A DNA stretch of 64,000 nucleotides, from the NCBI GenBank assembly GCA_947500775.1, contig CANMTD010000002.1, forward strand, positions 620,001 through 684,000, given 5' to 3'. Below the pieces are notes generated by a model. It saw nothing but the letters and a program-made list of their open reading frames with translations, was not told where the DNA came from and made no database searches. Made by a program: the position numbers and the translations under genes. The DNA is from an uncultured Paracoccaceae bacterium (lineage in GTDB: Bacteria; Pseudomonadota; Alphaproteobacteria; Rhodobacterales; Rhodobacteraceae). Positions 33,873-42,869 of this stretch are shown here, in pieces. Each line of letters begins with the position of its first letter. The stretch's first letter is position 1.

Positions 33873-34577
33873 ATGGCCGAGGAAGAAGACGACATCATCC
33901 TGGCGGATTTGCCCGACGATGAACTTGTCCTGCAAATGTTCGACGACCTTTACGATGGTCTGCGCGAAGAGATCGAAGAAGGCGTGAACATCTTTCTGGA
34001 ACGCGGCTGGGAACCCTACCGCGTCCTGACCGAGGCGCTGGTCGGCGGCATGACCATCGTGGGCAAGGATTTCCGCGACGGCATCCTGTTCGTCCCCGAG
34101 GTCCTGCTGGCCGCCAACGCGATGAAGGGCGGCATGGCCATCCTGAAACCGCTGCTGGCCGAAACCGGCGCGCCGCGCATGGGCAAGATGGTGATCGGCA
34201 CCGTCAAGGGCGACATCCACGACATCGGCAAGAACCTTGTCGGCATGATGATGGAAGGCGCCGGGTTCGAAGTGGTCGATCTGGGCATCAACAACGCGGT
34301 CGAATCCTATCTTGAGGCGCTGGACCGCGAAGAGGCCGATATCCTTGGCATGTCCGCCCTGCTGACCACCACCATGCCGTACATGAAGGTGGTGATCGAC
34401 ACGCTGATCGAACAGCAAAAGCGCGACGATTACATCGTTCTGGTCGGCGGCGCCCCCCTGAACGAAGAGTTCGGAAAAGCCATCGGCGCGGATGCCTATT
34501 GCCGCGATGCCGCCGTGGCGGTGGAAACCGCCAAGGACTATATGCTGCGCAAACACAACGCGCTGGCCGCAGGCTGA
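33873..34577 (+). CDS. Cobalamin-binding component of the split methionine synthase
   Basis: A 234-residue corrinoid protein. Residues about 15-100 form the helical cap (LREEIEEGVNIFLERGWEPYRVL ... FVPEVLLAANAMKGG). The Rossmann B12 domain follows, with the cobalt-ligand motif KGDIHDIGKNLVGMMMEGAG (DxHxxG) and later SALLTTTMPYMK and VLVGGAPLNEEF. It matches the middle module of MetH. Together with the homocysteine module at 31.5 kb it would need a separate methyltetrahydrofolate-binding protein and a reactivating protein encoded elsewhere. A role with another methyltransferase (MtxC-type) cannot be excluded. Confidence 0.85.
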   Translation: MAEEEDDIILADLPDDELVLQMFDDLYDGLREEIEEGVNIFLERGWEPYRVLTEALVGGMTIVGKDFRDGILFVPEVLLAANAMKGGMAILKPLLAETGAPRMGKMVIGTVKGDIHDIGKNLVGMMMEGAGFEVVDLGINNAVESYLEALDREEADILGMSALLTTTMPYMKVVIDTLIEQQKRDDYIVLVGGAPLNEEFGKAIGADAYCRDAAVAVETAKDYMLRKHNALAAG

Positions 34578-34629
34578 TCCTTTCATCCCCCCGGAACATG
34601 CCTATATGTTCCGGGAAAGGGATTTTGAC

Positions 34630-34827
34630 ATGCGCAGGTATCTGATACTTCTGGGAACGGTCATCACCGCCGCCGCGATCACGGTCGGGTTCGCGGGGTT
34701 TCTGATCCACTCCGACCCGCTGGGCGCGCCGCACTGGTCCGATCCCGTGTCGCAACTGACGCTGGTCATAACATTGGGCGTCGCCCTGTTTGCCGGGGTG
34801 CTATGGCGCGGCTGGGGCCGGAAATGA
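34630..34827 (+). CDS. Small two-helix membrane protein
   Basis: A 65-residue protein with two hydrophobic stretches (YLILLGTVITAAAITVGFAGFLI and LTLVITLGVALFAGVLW) joined by a polar loop (SDPLGAPHWSDP). AAAGGGA seven bases before the ATG at 34630 supports this start over an ATG 24 bases earlier. It overlaps the DUF1638 start by four bases (ATGA), so the two are co-translated. The family is not recognised. Confidence 0.65.
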   Translation: MRRYLILLGTVITAAAITVGFAGFLIHSDPLGAPHWSDPVSQLTLVITLGVALFAGVLWRGWGRK

Positions 34828-35456
34828 CCCTGAATGACGCGGCGCTGACCAAAGACACGGTCGAGGTCGCAAAAAACGGGCGCATCCTGTTACTGGCCTG
34901 CGGTGCGCTGGCGCATGAGATTCTGGCGCTGATCAAGGCCAATGGCTGGACCCACCTCAGCCTGACCTGCCTGCCCGCCATCCTGCATATCCACCCCGAA
35001 AAAATCACCCCCGCGGTGATCGACGCCGTGGAAAAACACCGCGACGCCTATGACCAGATCTTCGTGGTCTATGCCGATTGCGGCACTGGCGGCCAGTTGC
35101 AGGCCGCCTGTGCCGATCTGGGGGTCGACATGGTGCCCGGCCCCCATTGTTACGCGTTTTTCGAAGGCAACGACGCCTTTGCCAAACAGGCCGAGGATGA
35201 GATCACGGCCTTTTACCTGACCGACTTTCTGGTGCGCCAGTTCGATGCCTTTGTCTGGAAACCGCTGGGGCTGGACCGGCACCCCGACCTGCGCGACATG
35301 TATTTCGGCAATTACGAAAAACTGGTCTATCAGGCCCAGACCGACGATCCCGCGCTGACCGAAAAGGCGCGGGCCTGCGCCGACCGTCTGGGGCTGGCGT
35401 TTGAACGGCGGTTCACCGGCTATGGCGATCTGGCGCCGATTCTGTCGGGGCTTTAG
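34824..35456 (+). CDS. DUF1638 family protein
   Basis: A 210-residue protein of DUF1638. Conserved-looking elements include RILLLACGALAHEI, LTCLPAILHIHPEKI, FVVYADCGTGGQLQ and MVPGPHCYAFFEGNDAF, with cysteines and histidines that could bind metal. DUF1638 genes occur near corrinoid methyltransferase genes in several organisms. That agrees with its place just after the B12-binding protein and suggests a helper role in cobalamin-dependent methyl transfer. The function is not proven. The start is set by the ATGA overlap with the gene before it. It overlaps the convergent sufE gene by four bases. Confidence 0.75.
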   Translation: MTLNDAALTKDTVEVAKNGRILLLACGALAHEILALIKANGWTHLSLTCLPAILHIHPEKITPAVIDAVEKHRDAYDQIFVVYADCGTGGQLQAACADLGVDMVPGPHCYAFFEGNDAFAKQAEDEITAFYLTDFLVRQFDAFVWKPLGLDRHPDLRDMYFGNYEKLVYQAQTDDPALTEKARACADRLGLAFERRFTGYGDLAPILSGL

Positions 35457-35878
35457 CCTGCGGCCTCTTGCGCGCGGGCGCGGATCGCCTCGACCATCGC
35501 GCGCAGCCCGTTGGAGCGTTGCGCCGACAGGTGATCGTTCAACCCCAACCGGCCCAGTTCGGCCCGCGGATCGGTGGCCAGCACCGCCGCCACCGTCTGA
35601 CCGGAATACAGCGTTTTCAGCACCGCAATCAGCCCGCGCACGATCATCGCATCGCTGTCGCCGCGAAAGCTAAGGGTCGCCTCGCCGCCCTGCCCGTCGA
35701 TCTTGGGCACCAGCCAGACCTGGCTGGCACAGCCGTCGATCTTGGTCGCGGGCACGCGCAGCGCCTCCTCCAACGGTTCCATCGCGCGGCCCATATCGAT
35801 GACATGGCGATAGCGATCTTCCCAATCCTCAAGGAAATCGAAGGTTTCAACCAGCTCTTCAAAATCCGGGTTGGCCAT
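35453..35878 (-). CDS. sufE: SufE sulfur acceptor protein
   Basis: A 141-residue SufE. The active cysteine is in KIDGCASQVWLVP. FDFLEDWEDRYRHVIDMGR at the N-terminus and LGLNDHLSAQRSNGLRAM near the C-terminus are typical. It accepts persulfide sulfur from SufS and delivers it to SufB during Fe-S cluster assembly. The ATG at 35878 matches family N-termini (NPDFEELVETF); an earlier in-frame start adds a poorly conserved stretch. It is convergent with DUF1638. Confidence 0.93.
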   Translation of the reverse strand: MANPDFEELVETFDFLEDWEDRYRHVIDMGRAMEPLEEALRVPATKIDGCASQVWLVPKIDGQGGEATLSFRGDSDAMIVRGLIAVLKTLYSGQTVAAVLATDPRAELGRLGLNDHLSAQRSNGLRAMVEAIRARAQEAAG

Positions 35879-36012
35879 GGGTCTCTCCTGCGTATCCGTG
35901 ATGCTCTTCACCTAGGCCTTCGCACGACAAAGGTCCAGACGGCGCGGGAACGGCTTTTCAAGCGGCGCGGTTTCGGCTAACCCCGTGGAAGAGATCAATT
36001 CGGGGGACCCTC

Positions 36013-36480
36013 ATGCGTGCACCGCTTCTTGCCACTTTGGCGCTGATAACCTTGGTCAGCGCCTGTTCGACGGTCGGTCAATCGCGGCTGAACCCGTTCA
36101 ACTGGTTCGGAAGAAGCACCGAGCAGCAGGGCACCACCGCCGAGGTCCCGGCCGAGGTCGCCGACCGCCGCCCGATGGTCGATCAGGTGATTTCCCTGCG
36201 GGTCGACAAACTGCCGGGCGGCGCGATCGTGCATGCCACCGGCCTGCCGCCGCGTCAGGGGTTCTGGGATACCGATCTGGTGGCCGAAAATGACGGTGAA
36301 CCGGTGAACGGCGCGCTTGTCTATCAATTCCGCATTCAGGAACCCGCTGGCGCCCCGCCCGCGGGCACCCAGCAATCGCGCGAAGTCACCGTCGGCCGCT
36401 TCCTGTCGGATCAGCGGCTGGAGGGGATCACGACGATCGTCGTCAAAGCCGCCCGCAACCAGCGCAGCGTCCGGCGATAA
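36013..36480 (+). CDS. Predicted lipoprotein of unknown function
   Basis: A 155-residue exported protein. The signal peptide ends in a lipobox (LITLVSAC), so Cys18 should be lipid-modified. The mature part has DRRPMVDQVISLRVDKLPGGAIVHATGLPPRQGFWD and a C-terminal beta-rich region ending in KAARNQRSVRR. Similar small lipoproteins are common in roseobacters, but no function is known to me. A GGGG run nine bases before the ATG could be the ribosome site. Confidence 0.75.
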   Translation: MRAPLLATLALITLVSACSTVGQSRLNPFNWFGRSTEQQGTTAEVPAEVADRRPMVDQVISLRVDKLPGGAIVHATGLPPRQGFWDTDLVAENDGEPVNGALVYQFRIQEPAGAPPAGTQQSREVTVGRFLSDQRLEGITTIVVKAARNQRSVRR

Positions 36481-36542
36481 TCGTTTCCAAAGAATGTGAT
36501 GGCCCCGTAACCGCACGTTTTGCGGCGGTTCCGGGCGGGCGA

Positions 36543-37694
36543 TCAGATTTCGATCACCTCGACCGAGCTGCCCTTCAGCGCCAGGGCCAACTCGCCTTTG
36601 CACAGCCGCAGCGCATCCGTGCCGAACACTTCGGCCCGCCATCCGCTCAGCGCCAGCACGTCCCGGCGTCCGCCTGCAATCGCGTCCAGATCCGATGCCG
36701 TGGCGATCAGTTTCTGCGCCACGCCGGCGTTTTCGGCCTTGGCCTTCAACAGCACCCGCAACAGATCGGCCAGCGCCGGGTTGACCTGCAGTTTGTCGTT
36801 TGAAAAGGCTGGCTTGGGATAGTTTTCCGGCGCCATTTCGGTGGCGGCGGCAACAGCCGCAATGATCCCTTCGGCAATTTCGCCCTTGCGGGCCTCGCGC
36901 AGCAACAGGCGCGACCGGCCAAGATCCTGCAAAGATTGCGGTTTGGTCGAAGCCAGTTCCAGCAGCGCGTCGTCCTTGTAGACCCGGTTGCGCGGCACGT
37001 TGCGCGCCTGGGCATAGCCTTCGCGGAACCGCGCCAGTTCCTGCACCATCGCCAGAAACTTGCCCGAATGGGTCCGTGTCTTGACCCGTTTCCACGCCTC
37101 GGTCGGGCGCACGATATAGGTTTCGGGATTGGTCAGCACGCGCAGCTCTTCCTGCACCCATTTCTGGCGGCCGCTTTTTTGCAGCGCCGCATCCAGAAAT
37201 TCGTAAATCAGCCGCAGATGGGTCACATCGGCCAGCGCATAGTTTTTCTGGGCATCCGTCAGCGGGCGCCGCGACCAGTCGGTAAACCGCGAGGTTTTGT
37301 CGACCGGCAGTTTCGCGATCTTGCGCACCAGCGTTTCATAGCCGACCTGTTCGCCAAAGCCGCAGACCATCGCCGCGACCTGCGTGTCAAACAGCGGCTC
37401 GGGGAACACCTCGCCTTCGACAAAGAAAATCTCAAGGTCCTGACGCGCGGCGTGGAACACTTTGACCACATTGGTGTCGCGGAACAGCGTATAAAGCGGC
37501 TCCATCGACAGATCGCCCACCAGCGGGTCGATCAACACCGCCTCGCCGTCGCCGGGCAAGGCCATCTGGATCAGGCACAGCTTGGAATAATACGTCCGTT
37601 CGCGCAGGAATTCGGTGTCGATGGTGACATATGGCCCTTTTTGCGCCTCTTGGCAAAAAGCGGCAAGTTCGTCGGTGTGGGTGATTGTTCTCAT
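36543..37694 (-). CDS. rnd: Ribonuclease D
   Basis: A 383-residue 3'-5' exoribonuclease of the DEDD family. Exo I is TIDTEFLRERTYYSKLCLIQM, Exo II is in VVKVFHAARQDLEIF and Exo III is LADVTHLRLIYEFL. HRDC-type domains fill the C-terminal half (RFREGYAQARNVPRNRVYKDDALLELA). It trims tRNA precursors and other small RNAs. The length and domain order are normal. Confidence 0.93.
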   Translation of the reverse strand: MRTITHTDELAAFCQEAQKGPYVTIDTEFLRERTYYSKLCLIQMALPGDGEAVLIDPLVGDLSMEPLYTLFRDTNVVKVFHAARQDLEIFFVEGEVFPEPLFDTQVAAMVCGFGEQVGYETLVRKIAKLPVDKTSRFTDWSRRPLTDAQKNYALADVTHLRLIYEFLDAALQKSGRQKWVQEELRVLTNPETYIVRPTEAWKRVKTRTHSGKFLAMVQELARFREGYAQARNVPRNRVYKDDALLELASTKPQSLQDLGRSRLLLREARKGEIAEGIIAAVAAATEMAPENYPKPAFSNDKLQVNPALADLLRVLLKAKAENAGVAQKLIATASDLDAIAGGRRDVLALSGWRAEVFGTDALRLCKGELALALKGSSVEVIEI

Positions 37695-37753
37695 TCAGGG
37701 CCGTCTATCAGGTTGTTATTTTTTTTGCTTCGCTCGCCCCCGCCCAAACACTC

Positions 37754-38377
37754 TTAGGCGTTTGAGGGCGGAAAGGAAAGGCCGGAACGCAGAAAGACCG
37801 GCGTGCGGTCCCCGGTTGCGAATTTGCGCAACACCGCCGGGTAAAGCGCGTGTTCCATCGGCAGAACGCGGGCGGCCAGCGTGTCGGCGGTATCCCTGGG
37901 CAGCACTGGCACCACCGCCTGCCCCAGAACCGGGCCGTCATCCAATGCCGGTGTCACCTGATGCACCGAACAGCCGTGTTCGGTGTCACCTGCGGCCAGC
38001 GCGCGGGCGTGGGTGTTCAGCCCTTTGTATTTGGGCAACAGCGAAGGGTGGATGTTCAGCATCCGCCCGTCCCAGCGGGCGATGAAATCGGCGGTCAGAA
38101 TGCGCATGAACCCGGCAAGGCACAGGATATCGGGCTGGGCGCGGTCCAGTTCGGCCTGCAGCGCCTGTTCGAACGCCGCGCGGTCCTTGCCATAAGGCCT
38201 GTGATCCACCGCCGCCGTGGGAATGCCCCGCGCCGCGGCCTTGTCCAGCCCGGCGGCCTGCGGATCGTTCGACAGCACCAGCACCGGCCGCGCCGGGTGA
38301 TCGCCGGTCATGCTGTCGACCAGCGCCACCATATTCGACCCGCCGCCCGAAATCAGGATGGCCACGCGTTTGGTCAC
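37754..38377 (-). CDS. purN: Phosphoribosylglycinamide formyltransferase
   Basis: A 207-residue enzyme transferring a formyl group from 10-formyl-THF to GAR in purine synthesis. Motifs are [15 protein letters not shown] (phosphate loop), [17 protein letters not shown], the catalytic [20 protein letters not shown] and [19 protein letters not shown]. It overlaps purM by four bases, the usual PurM-PurN order. Confidence 0.96.
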   Translation of the reverse strand: MTKRVAILISGGGSNMVALVDSMTGDHPARPVLVLSNDPQAAGLDKAAARGIPTAAVDHRPYGKDRAAFEQALQAELDRAQPDILCLAGFMRILTADFIARWDGRMLNIHPSLLPKYKGLNTHARALAAGDTEHGCSVHQVTPALDDGPVLGQAVVPVLPRDTADTLAARVLPMEHALYPAVLRKFATGDRTPVFLRSGLSFPPSNA

Positions 38378-39423
38378 AAAAGCTGCCCGCTATAGCGCAT
38401 ACCGTCGCCCGCCGTCACCGTGCCGATGGTGTGAACGACCTCGCCCGCCTCGGTCAGCACCGATGTCAGTGCCTCGGCCCGGTCCGGCGCCACCGCCAGG
38501 ATCATCCCGATCCCCGCATTGAAGGTTTTCAACAGCTCGTCCTCGGACATACCGCCGGTTTCGGCCAGCCAGCGGAACACCGGCGGCAATTCCCAGGCGC
38601 TCAGATCGACATCGGCGCCCATGCCTTCGGGCAGCACCCGGGGCAGGTTTTCGGTCAGCCCGCCGCCGGTGATATGGGCCAGCGCATGCACGCCCCCTGC
38701 CCGCACCGCCGCCAGCGCCGGTTGCACATACAGCCGCGTCGGCGTCAGCAACGCGCGCCCCAGCGGGCCATCGCCAAAGGGGCACGGCGCGTCCCAGCCC
38801 AGCCCGGCCAGTTCCACCACCTTGCGCACCAGCGAATAGCCGTTGGAATGCACCCCGTCCGAACCCAGCCCCAGCAGAACATCGCCTTCGGCCACACCGG
38901 CGGGCAGGTCGGCGCCGCGCTCCATCGCACCAACGGCAAAGCCCGCCAGATCGAAATCGCCGTCGTGATACATGCCCGGCATTTCGGCGGTTTCGCCGCC
39001 GATCAGGGCACAGCCCGACCGCACGCAACCTTCGGCAATGCCTTCGACCACGCGGGCGCCTTCATCGACCGACAATTTGCCGGTGGCGAAATAATCCAGA
39101 AAAAACAGCGGCTCGGCACCCTGACAGACCAGATCGTTGACGCACATCGCAACCAGATCGATGCCCACGCCGTCCAGCTCGCCGGTATCGATGGCGATCC
39201 GCAGCTTGGTGCCGACCCCATCGGTGGCCGCCACCAGCACCGGATCGCTATAGCCTGCGGCCTTCAGATCGAACAACGCGCCGAAGCCGCCAAGGCCCGC
39301 CATCACGCCGGACCGCGCGGTCCGCTTTGCCGCTGGCTTGATCCGATCCACCAGCGCGTTGCCCGCATCAATATCCACGCCCGCATCGGCGTAGGTCAGG
39401 CCGTTTTTACCCTTGGTGGTCAT
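38374..39423 (-). CDS. purM: Phosphoribosylformylglycinamidine cyclo-ligase
   Basis: A 349-residue AIR synthetase that closes the imidazole ring using ATP. Motifs include [75 protein letters not shown] and [16 protein letters not shown]. The length is normal. It is the first gene of the purMN unit, with coupling through a four-base overlap. Confidence 0.97.
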   Translation of the reverse strand: MTTKGKNGLTYADAGVDIDAGNALVDRIKPAAKRTARSGVMAGLGGFGALFDLKAAGYSDPVLVAATDGVGTKLRIAIDTGELDGVGIDLVAMCVNDLVCQGAEPLFFLDYFATGKLSVDEGARVVEGIAEGCVRSGCALIGGETAEMPGMYHDGDFDLAGFAVGAMERGADLPAGVAEGDVLLGLGSDGVHSNGYSLVRKVVELAGLGWDAPCPFGDGPLGRALLTPTRLYVQPALAAVRAGGVHALAHITGGGLTENLPRVLPEGMGADVDLSAWELPPVFRWLAETGGMSEDELLKTFNAGIGMILAVAPDRAEALTSVLTEAGEVVHTIGTVTAGDGMRYSGQLL

Positions 39424-39507
39424 CGCATGCTCCCGACGGACAGAATTTGCGCCGCCTTAGCGCATACAGGCGCAAATGGGAACATGCGATCGACCTATAG
39501 GCCGGGT

Positions 39508-40482
39508 TTAAAGGCTATAGCGCCAGGCCATCGGTTCGAACCGATAGGCACCCCCGTGCCGCACGACATGGCCAAAGCCGGGGAAATCCATATGCATTCC
39601 GGCCACCGCCACCCCGTCGGTCGCCACCTGATCCAACAGGCGTTTGCGGGTCGCGCGCGCCTGATCGGGGTCAGAGTCAAAGGCGATGGTCCAGTCCGGG
39701 TTGTCGAATTGCAGCTTGGTGGCATGCACGATATCGCCCCAGATCAGCAATTCTTCGCCCTCGGATCGCAGATGCACGCCCATATGCCCCGGCGTGTGAC
39801 CGGGCAGGTTCACCATCTCGATGCCGGGGAACACCTCTTGATCCTTGCCCACCAGCCGCACCGCATCCGCATAGGGCGCCGTCTGCGTGCGGGCGATTTC
39901 AAAGAATGGATCGACACTCTCGGGCACCTTGGCGCGGGCGTCGTCGCTGTGCCAGAAATCCCATTCGACCTGTCCCGCGATCAGATCGGCATTGGCGAAC
40001 CGCCGCTGCCCCTGCCCGTCCGTCAGCCCGCCGATGTGGTCCACATGCAGATGGGTCGCGATAACGTGGTCGATCTGGTCGCTGGTCACACCGGATGCGG
40101 CCAGCACATCGTGATAATTGCCCAGGGTCGCGGCAAAACTGTCGTTGGTGCCGGAATCGATGGCGATCAGCCGATCGCCGGTGTTCACCAGATACCCGAT
40201 CACCGGGATGATCTGGCCATCGGGCGATGCGGGCAGATGCTGACGGGCCAATGCTGCCGTGGCCGCATCTTCGTCATAGCCCTGAAACAGGCCCGCGGCC
40301 GCCAGCAACGTGCCGTCCAGAATGGCCGTCACCTCGAACGCGCCGATCTTTTGCCGATAGATACCCGGCGCCTGTTTGCCGGCCTTCGGGGCGGCTGCAA
40401 ATCCCGGGCTTGCGGTAACGATAGCGGGCGCGGCCAGGCTGATGGCCCCATATTTCAGGAAAGAGCGACGTGACGGTTTCAT
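39508..40482 (-). CDS. Tat-exported MBL-fold metallo-hydrolase
   Basis: A 324-residue metallo-beta-lactamase-fold protein with a Tat signal (SRRSFLKYGAISLAAPAIVTA). The zinc motif HxHxDH is in VIATHLHVDHIGG; further ligands are in LPGHTPGHMGVHL and LIWGDIVHATKL. Such periplasmic enzymes include quorum-quenching lactonases and organophosphate hydrolases, but the substrate is not deducible. It is divergent from a LysR regulator across 105 bases that contain two palindromes, so that regulator probably controls it. Confidence 0.88.
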   Translation of the reverse strand: MKPSRRSFLKYGAISLAAPAIVTASPGFAAAPKAGKQAPGIYRQKIGAFEVTAILDGTLLAAAGLFQGYDEDAATAALARQHLPASPDGQIIPVIGYLVNTGDRLIAIDSGTNDSFAATLGNYHDVLAASGVTSDQIDHVIATHLHVDHIGGLTDGQGQRRFANADLIAGQVEWDFWHSDDARAKVPESVDPFFEIARTQTAPYADAVRLVGKDQEVFPGIEMVNLPGHTPGHMGVHLRSEGEELLIWGDIVHATKLQFDNPDWTIAFDSDPDQARATRKRLLDQVATDGVAVAGMHMDFPGFGHVVRHGGAYRFEPMAWRYSL

Positions 40483-40493
40483 AAGAAACTCCT

Positions 40494-40512
40494 ATATCCG
40501 TATTGCGAATAT
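40494..40512. promoter_or_regulatory. LysR-type operator, site 1
   Basis: ATATCCG-TATTG-CGAATAT is a near-perfect inverted repeat containing the T-N11-A core. It lies 12 bases upstream of the metallo-hydrolase ATG. Confidence 0.5.
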
Positions 40513-40556
40513 CGTTAAGATAGGCGCAGATACTGACCGCAAACAGCCGTACCGCC

Positions 40557-40573
40557 CTTATCACATCCATAAG
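40557..40573. promoter_or_regulatory. LysR-type operator, site 2
   Basis: CTTAT-N7-ATAAG is a perfect inverted repeat with a T-N11-A core, 15 bases upstream of the lysR ATG. Its position suits autoregulation. Confidence 0.5.
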
Positions 40574-40587
40574 CAAGCCTTATACAT

Positions 40588-41526
40588 ATGATGGACAATC
40601 TTGGATTTCTGAACAGTTTTCTGACCGTGCTTGACGAAGGATCGCTTAGCGCGGGGGCGCGGCGATTGGGGGTCAGCCAACCCGCCGTCAGCCAGCAGAT
40701 CGCCAGCCTTGAACAGCGGTTCGGCAAACAGCTTTTGCACCGCTCGGTCAAAGGCAGCAAACCAACGCGTGCCGGCGAATTGCTGTATTGCTATGCCAAG
40801 AAGATACAGGAATCCCATCGCCAGCTGCTGACCGAGCTTGAGGCATTGGACGATACCGCGACCGGCAAGCTGCGGGTATCGACCAGTCTGGTCTTTGCCG
40901 AAACCCTGCTGGGGCCGCTGGTGCAATCCTTTCGACGCGATCACCCGGATCTGGACATCACCCTGCGCGCCGATGACCGATACGTGGATGTGGTCAGCGA
41001 AGGCTTTGATCTGGCAATCCGCACCGGCGGCCCGGGCAACACCGATGGCATGGCCCGCAAGATCGGCGTTCTGGAAACCGTTCTGGTGGCCAGCCCCGCC
41101 TATCTGGACCAACGCGGCCGCCCGGCGACCCCCGCCGATCTGGACCGGCTGGAATTCATCCAGTACCGCGAGGATCGCGTGAACGGCTGGTTGCCGGTGT
41201 TTCAGAACCACACCGAAACACAGGCGCCGGTGCGGGTCGGGTTCACCGTCGATACCCCGCAACTGCTGCAAAACGCGTTGAATAACAATCTGGGGTTTGT
41301 CCGGGGGCCCCTGTTCATGCTGTCCGACGGCCTGAAAACCGGGCGGCTGCAGCGCGTTCTGCCCGACTATACGCCCGAACCCAAACCGATCTACGCGGTC
41401 TATCCGCACCGTCACGCGCTGAACCGGCGCGCCCTGTTGCTGATCGCCGCCGTAAGACAGGCGCTGGCCGGTCTGGACGGGGTGCGCCTGCTGCCCTTCC
41501 CGGGGCTGGACGACAGAAGCTCTTGA
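40588..41526 (+). CDS. LysR-family transcriptional regulator
   Basis: A 312-residue regulator. The winged helix is FLNSFLTVLDEGSLSAGARRLGVSQPAVSQQIASLEQRFGKQLL, followed by the linker helix and a periplasmic-binding-like effector domain (LRVSTSLVFAETLLGPLVQSF ... FDLAIRTGG). It is divergent from the Tat-exported metallo-hydrolase, the classic arrangement for a LysR protein and its target. No good ribosome site precedes the ATG. Confidence 0.92.
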   Translation: MMDNLGFLNSFLTVLDEGSLSAGARRLGVSQPAVSQQIASLEQRFGKQLLHRSVKGSKPTRAGELLYCYAKKIQESHRQLLTELEALDDTATGKLRVSTSLVFAETLLGPLVQSFRRDHPDLDITLRADDRYVDVVSEGFDLAIRTGGPGNTDGMARKIGVLETVLVASPAYLDQRGRPATPADLDRLEFIQYREDRVNGWLPVFQNHTETQAPVRVGFTVDTPQLLQNALNNNLGFVRGPLFMLSDGLKTGRLQRVLPDYTPEPKPIYAVYPHRHALNRRALLLIAAVRQALAGLDGVRLLPFPGLDDRSS

Positions 41527-41563
41527 CGCCCAAACCGCTTCTGCTAGGCATTGGCGCCAGGTC

Positions 41564-41640
41564 GGGCCTGTAGCTCAATTGGTTAGAGCAGAGCGCTCAT
41601 AACGCTTTGGTTGGGGGTTCGAGTCCCTCCGGGCCTACCA
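41564..41640 (+). tRNA. tRNA with CAU anticodon (probably elongator Met)
   Basis: A complete 77-base cloverleaf with encoded CCA. The D-stem is GCTC/GAGC, the anticodon loop is CTCATAA with CAT at 41598-41600, and the T-arm is GGTTCGAGTCC. The acceptor pairs GGGCCTG with CGGGCCT. CAU can be initiator Met, elongator Met or lysidine-modified Ile2. The absence of three G:C pairs at the base of the anticodon stem excludes the initiator, and elongator Met is favoured over Ile2 only weakly. Confidence 0.92.
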
Positions 41641-41869
41641 GCTACCCATAAGGAACTGAATGCTTAGTCTATTATTCCACAAATTTTAGCCAGCTAAGTA
41701 AATCAATCACACACTGGCTAGACGATTGGCTTCATCTATTTTCGGCACTCCTTTTAGGACTGCAAATCTCTAATCCGGTTTCCAAGAATTTTGCTTGCAC
41801 ATACTTGCTTCCCTGAGGGCACTAATCATCTTTATTCGGTTAACCGCGAAATGCGGATGTCGTTAGTTT
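41641..41869. other. AT-rich stretch 3' of the tRNA
   Basis: Base composition falls sharply right after the tRNA CCA. No gene, terminator with a T-tract or direct repeat of the tRNA end was found. Together with the nuclease gene and the next gap it looks like a small acquired islet. Confidence 0.4.
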
Positions 41870-42520
41870 TCACGAGTTTTTTTGTTTAGCCTCAAACTTC
41901 TCCCAGACATGCATCCGCCCCTTCTGCCGTGCGTCAGCCAACCAGAGTTTTTTACGTACGTCCGGCACTTCCAACGAACGGTACTTTCCATTTGAAAACT
42001 TCGGCCAATCGATAGCAAGACCCAGTTTAACCATTTCAGCCGACAGGTCACGGCCGTCTTCCAGATAACATTTTGCTACGGTACGGCCATGGGCATCTTG
42101 TTCTGCCACCTCTCCCACTACAGTCCGTCCTTTGCATAGAGAAACCAAAGCCCATTTGGCTTTCTTCCCGTAGGGGTGATTCATCTCTGGTGCGTCAATA
42201 CCAAACAAACGCACTTGAGTTTTATTGATGACCAAGGTGTCACCATCCAGCACATACGCAGCGCCCTTCAGGACAGTCTTGGTAGGTTGCGATTTCGCGC
42301 TCGTAGTGTCGAAACGCGGGGGCAGCTGTGCGTTCTTTCCGTGAACAGCGTCTGTCAGTCTCGGTTTTTGGTCAGTCGCTGTTTGGCGCGGTCGCCTGCG
42401 CCTTTTGTTAAATTGGCCTCTGTAATAAGCAAAGATGACCACACAGATTAAACAAAGGAATAGATTTATTACGCTCTCCAAGTAACAAGCCCTTTTGATT
42501 TTCGGAACCAAGATGCCCAC
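41870..42520 (-). CDS. Membrane-anchored thermonuclease-family (SNase) protein
   Basis: About 216 residues. A hydrophobic N-terminal segment (VINLFLCLICVVIFAYY) is followed by a basic linker and an SNase domain: AAYVLDGDTLVINKTQVRLFGIDAPEMNHPYG, VVGEVAEQDAHGRTVAKCYLEDGRDLS and the C-terminal WLADARQKGRMHVWEKFE. The catalytic arginine and acidic residues appear present. Codon use and base composition are AT-richer than all neighbours, so transfer is likely. The start is uncertain: the longest frame uses GTG at 42520 with no ribosome site, while a TTG about 40 bases later follows AAAAGGG. It should cut nucleic acid at or outside the inner membrane. Confidence 0.75.
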   Translation of the reverse strand: MGILVPKIKRACYLESVINLFLCLICVVIFAYYRGQFNKRRRRPRQTATDQKPRLTDAVHGKNAQLPPRFDTTSAKSQPTKTVLKGAAYVLDGDTLVINKTQVRLFGIDAPEMNHPYGKKAKWALVSLCKGRTVVGEVAEQDAHGRTVAKCYLEDGRDLSAEMVKLGLAIDWPKFSNGKYRSLEVPDVRKKLWLADARQKGRMHVWEKFEAKQKNS

Positions 42521-42869
42521 AAGTACAATGTGAAATAGCCCTCTATGTGTCGATGTGATAGTTGAGTGACAGAAAATACGATCCTAATCACTAAGTGAGA
42601 TTGTAGCTGTTCTGCAACCAATGGCAGCTCAACCTACGAGTTGAACCAACGTGGCAAACAAACCTGAAATTCAATAAAGATTGGTCAGACTGGCGGGTAA
42701 ATCGGGCGAACGCTATCCCACCTAAGAGGCTAGTTTGTGAGCGTTTCTACGCCCTTCGGACCCCACTATTCCGGTTGTAGGAATATGTGGCAATCTGGTG
42801 CGCTGCGGGCTTTACGCAACACGCTCGTGTAAAACATCATATAACCACGTAAGCCGCTGTTATAAAACA
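42521..42869. other. AT-rich non-coding gap between the nuclease and the histidine kinase
   Basis: This 349-base stretch is poor in GC and has no open frame with a ribosome site. I see no integrase remnant or copy of the tRNA 3' end. It ends exactly at the intact stop of the kinase gene. Confidence 0.5.

Noticed and set aside
41641-42869. Integrative element with attachment repeats at the CAU tRNA
   Set aside because: No direct repeat of the tRNA 3' end and no integrase were found, so only an AT-rich islet is claimed.
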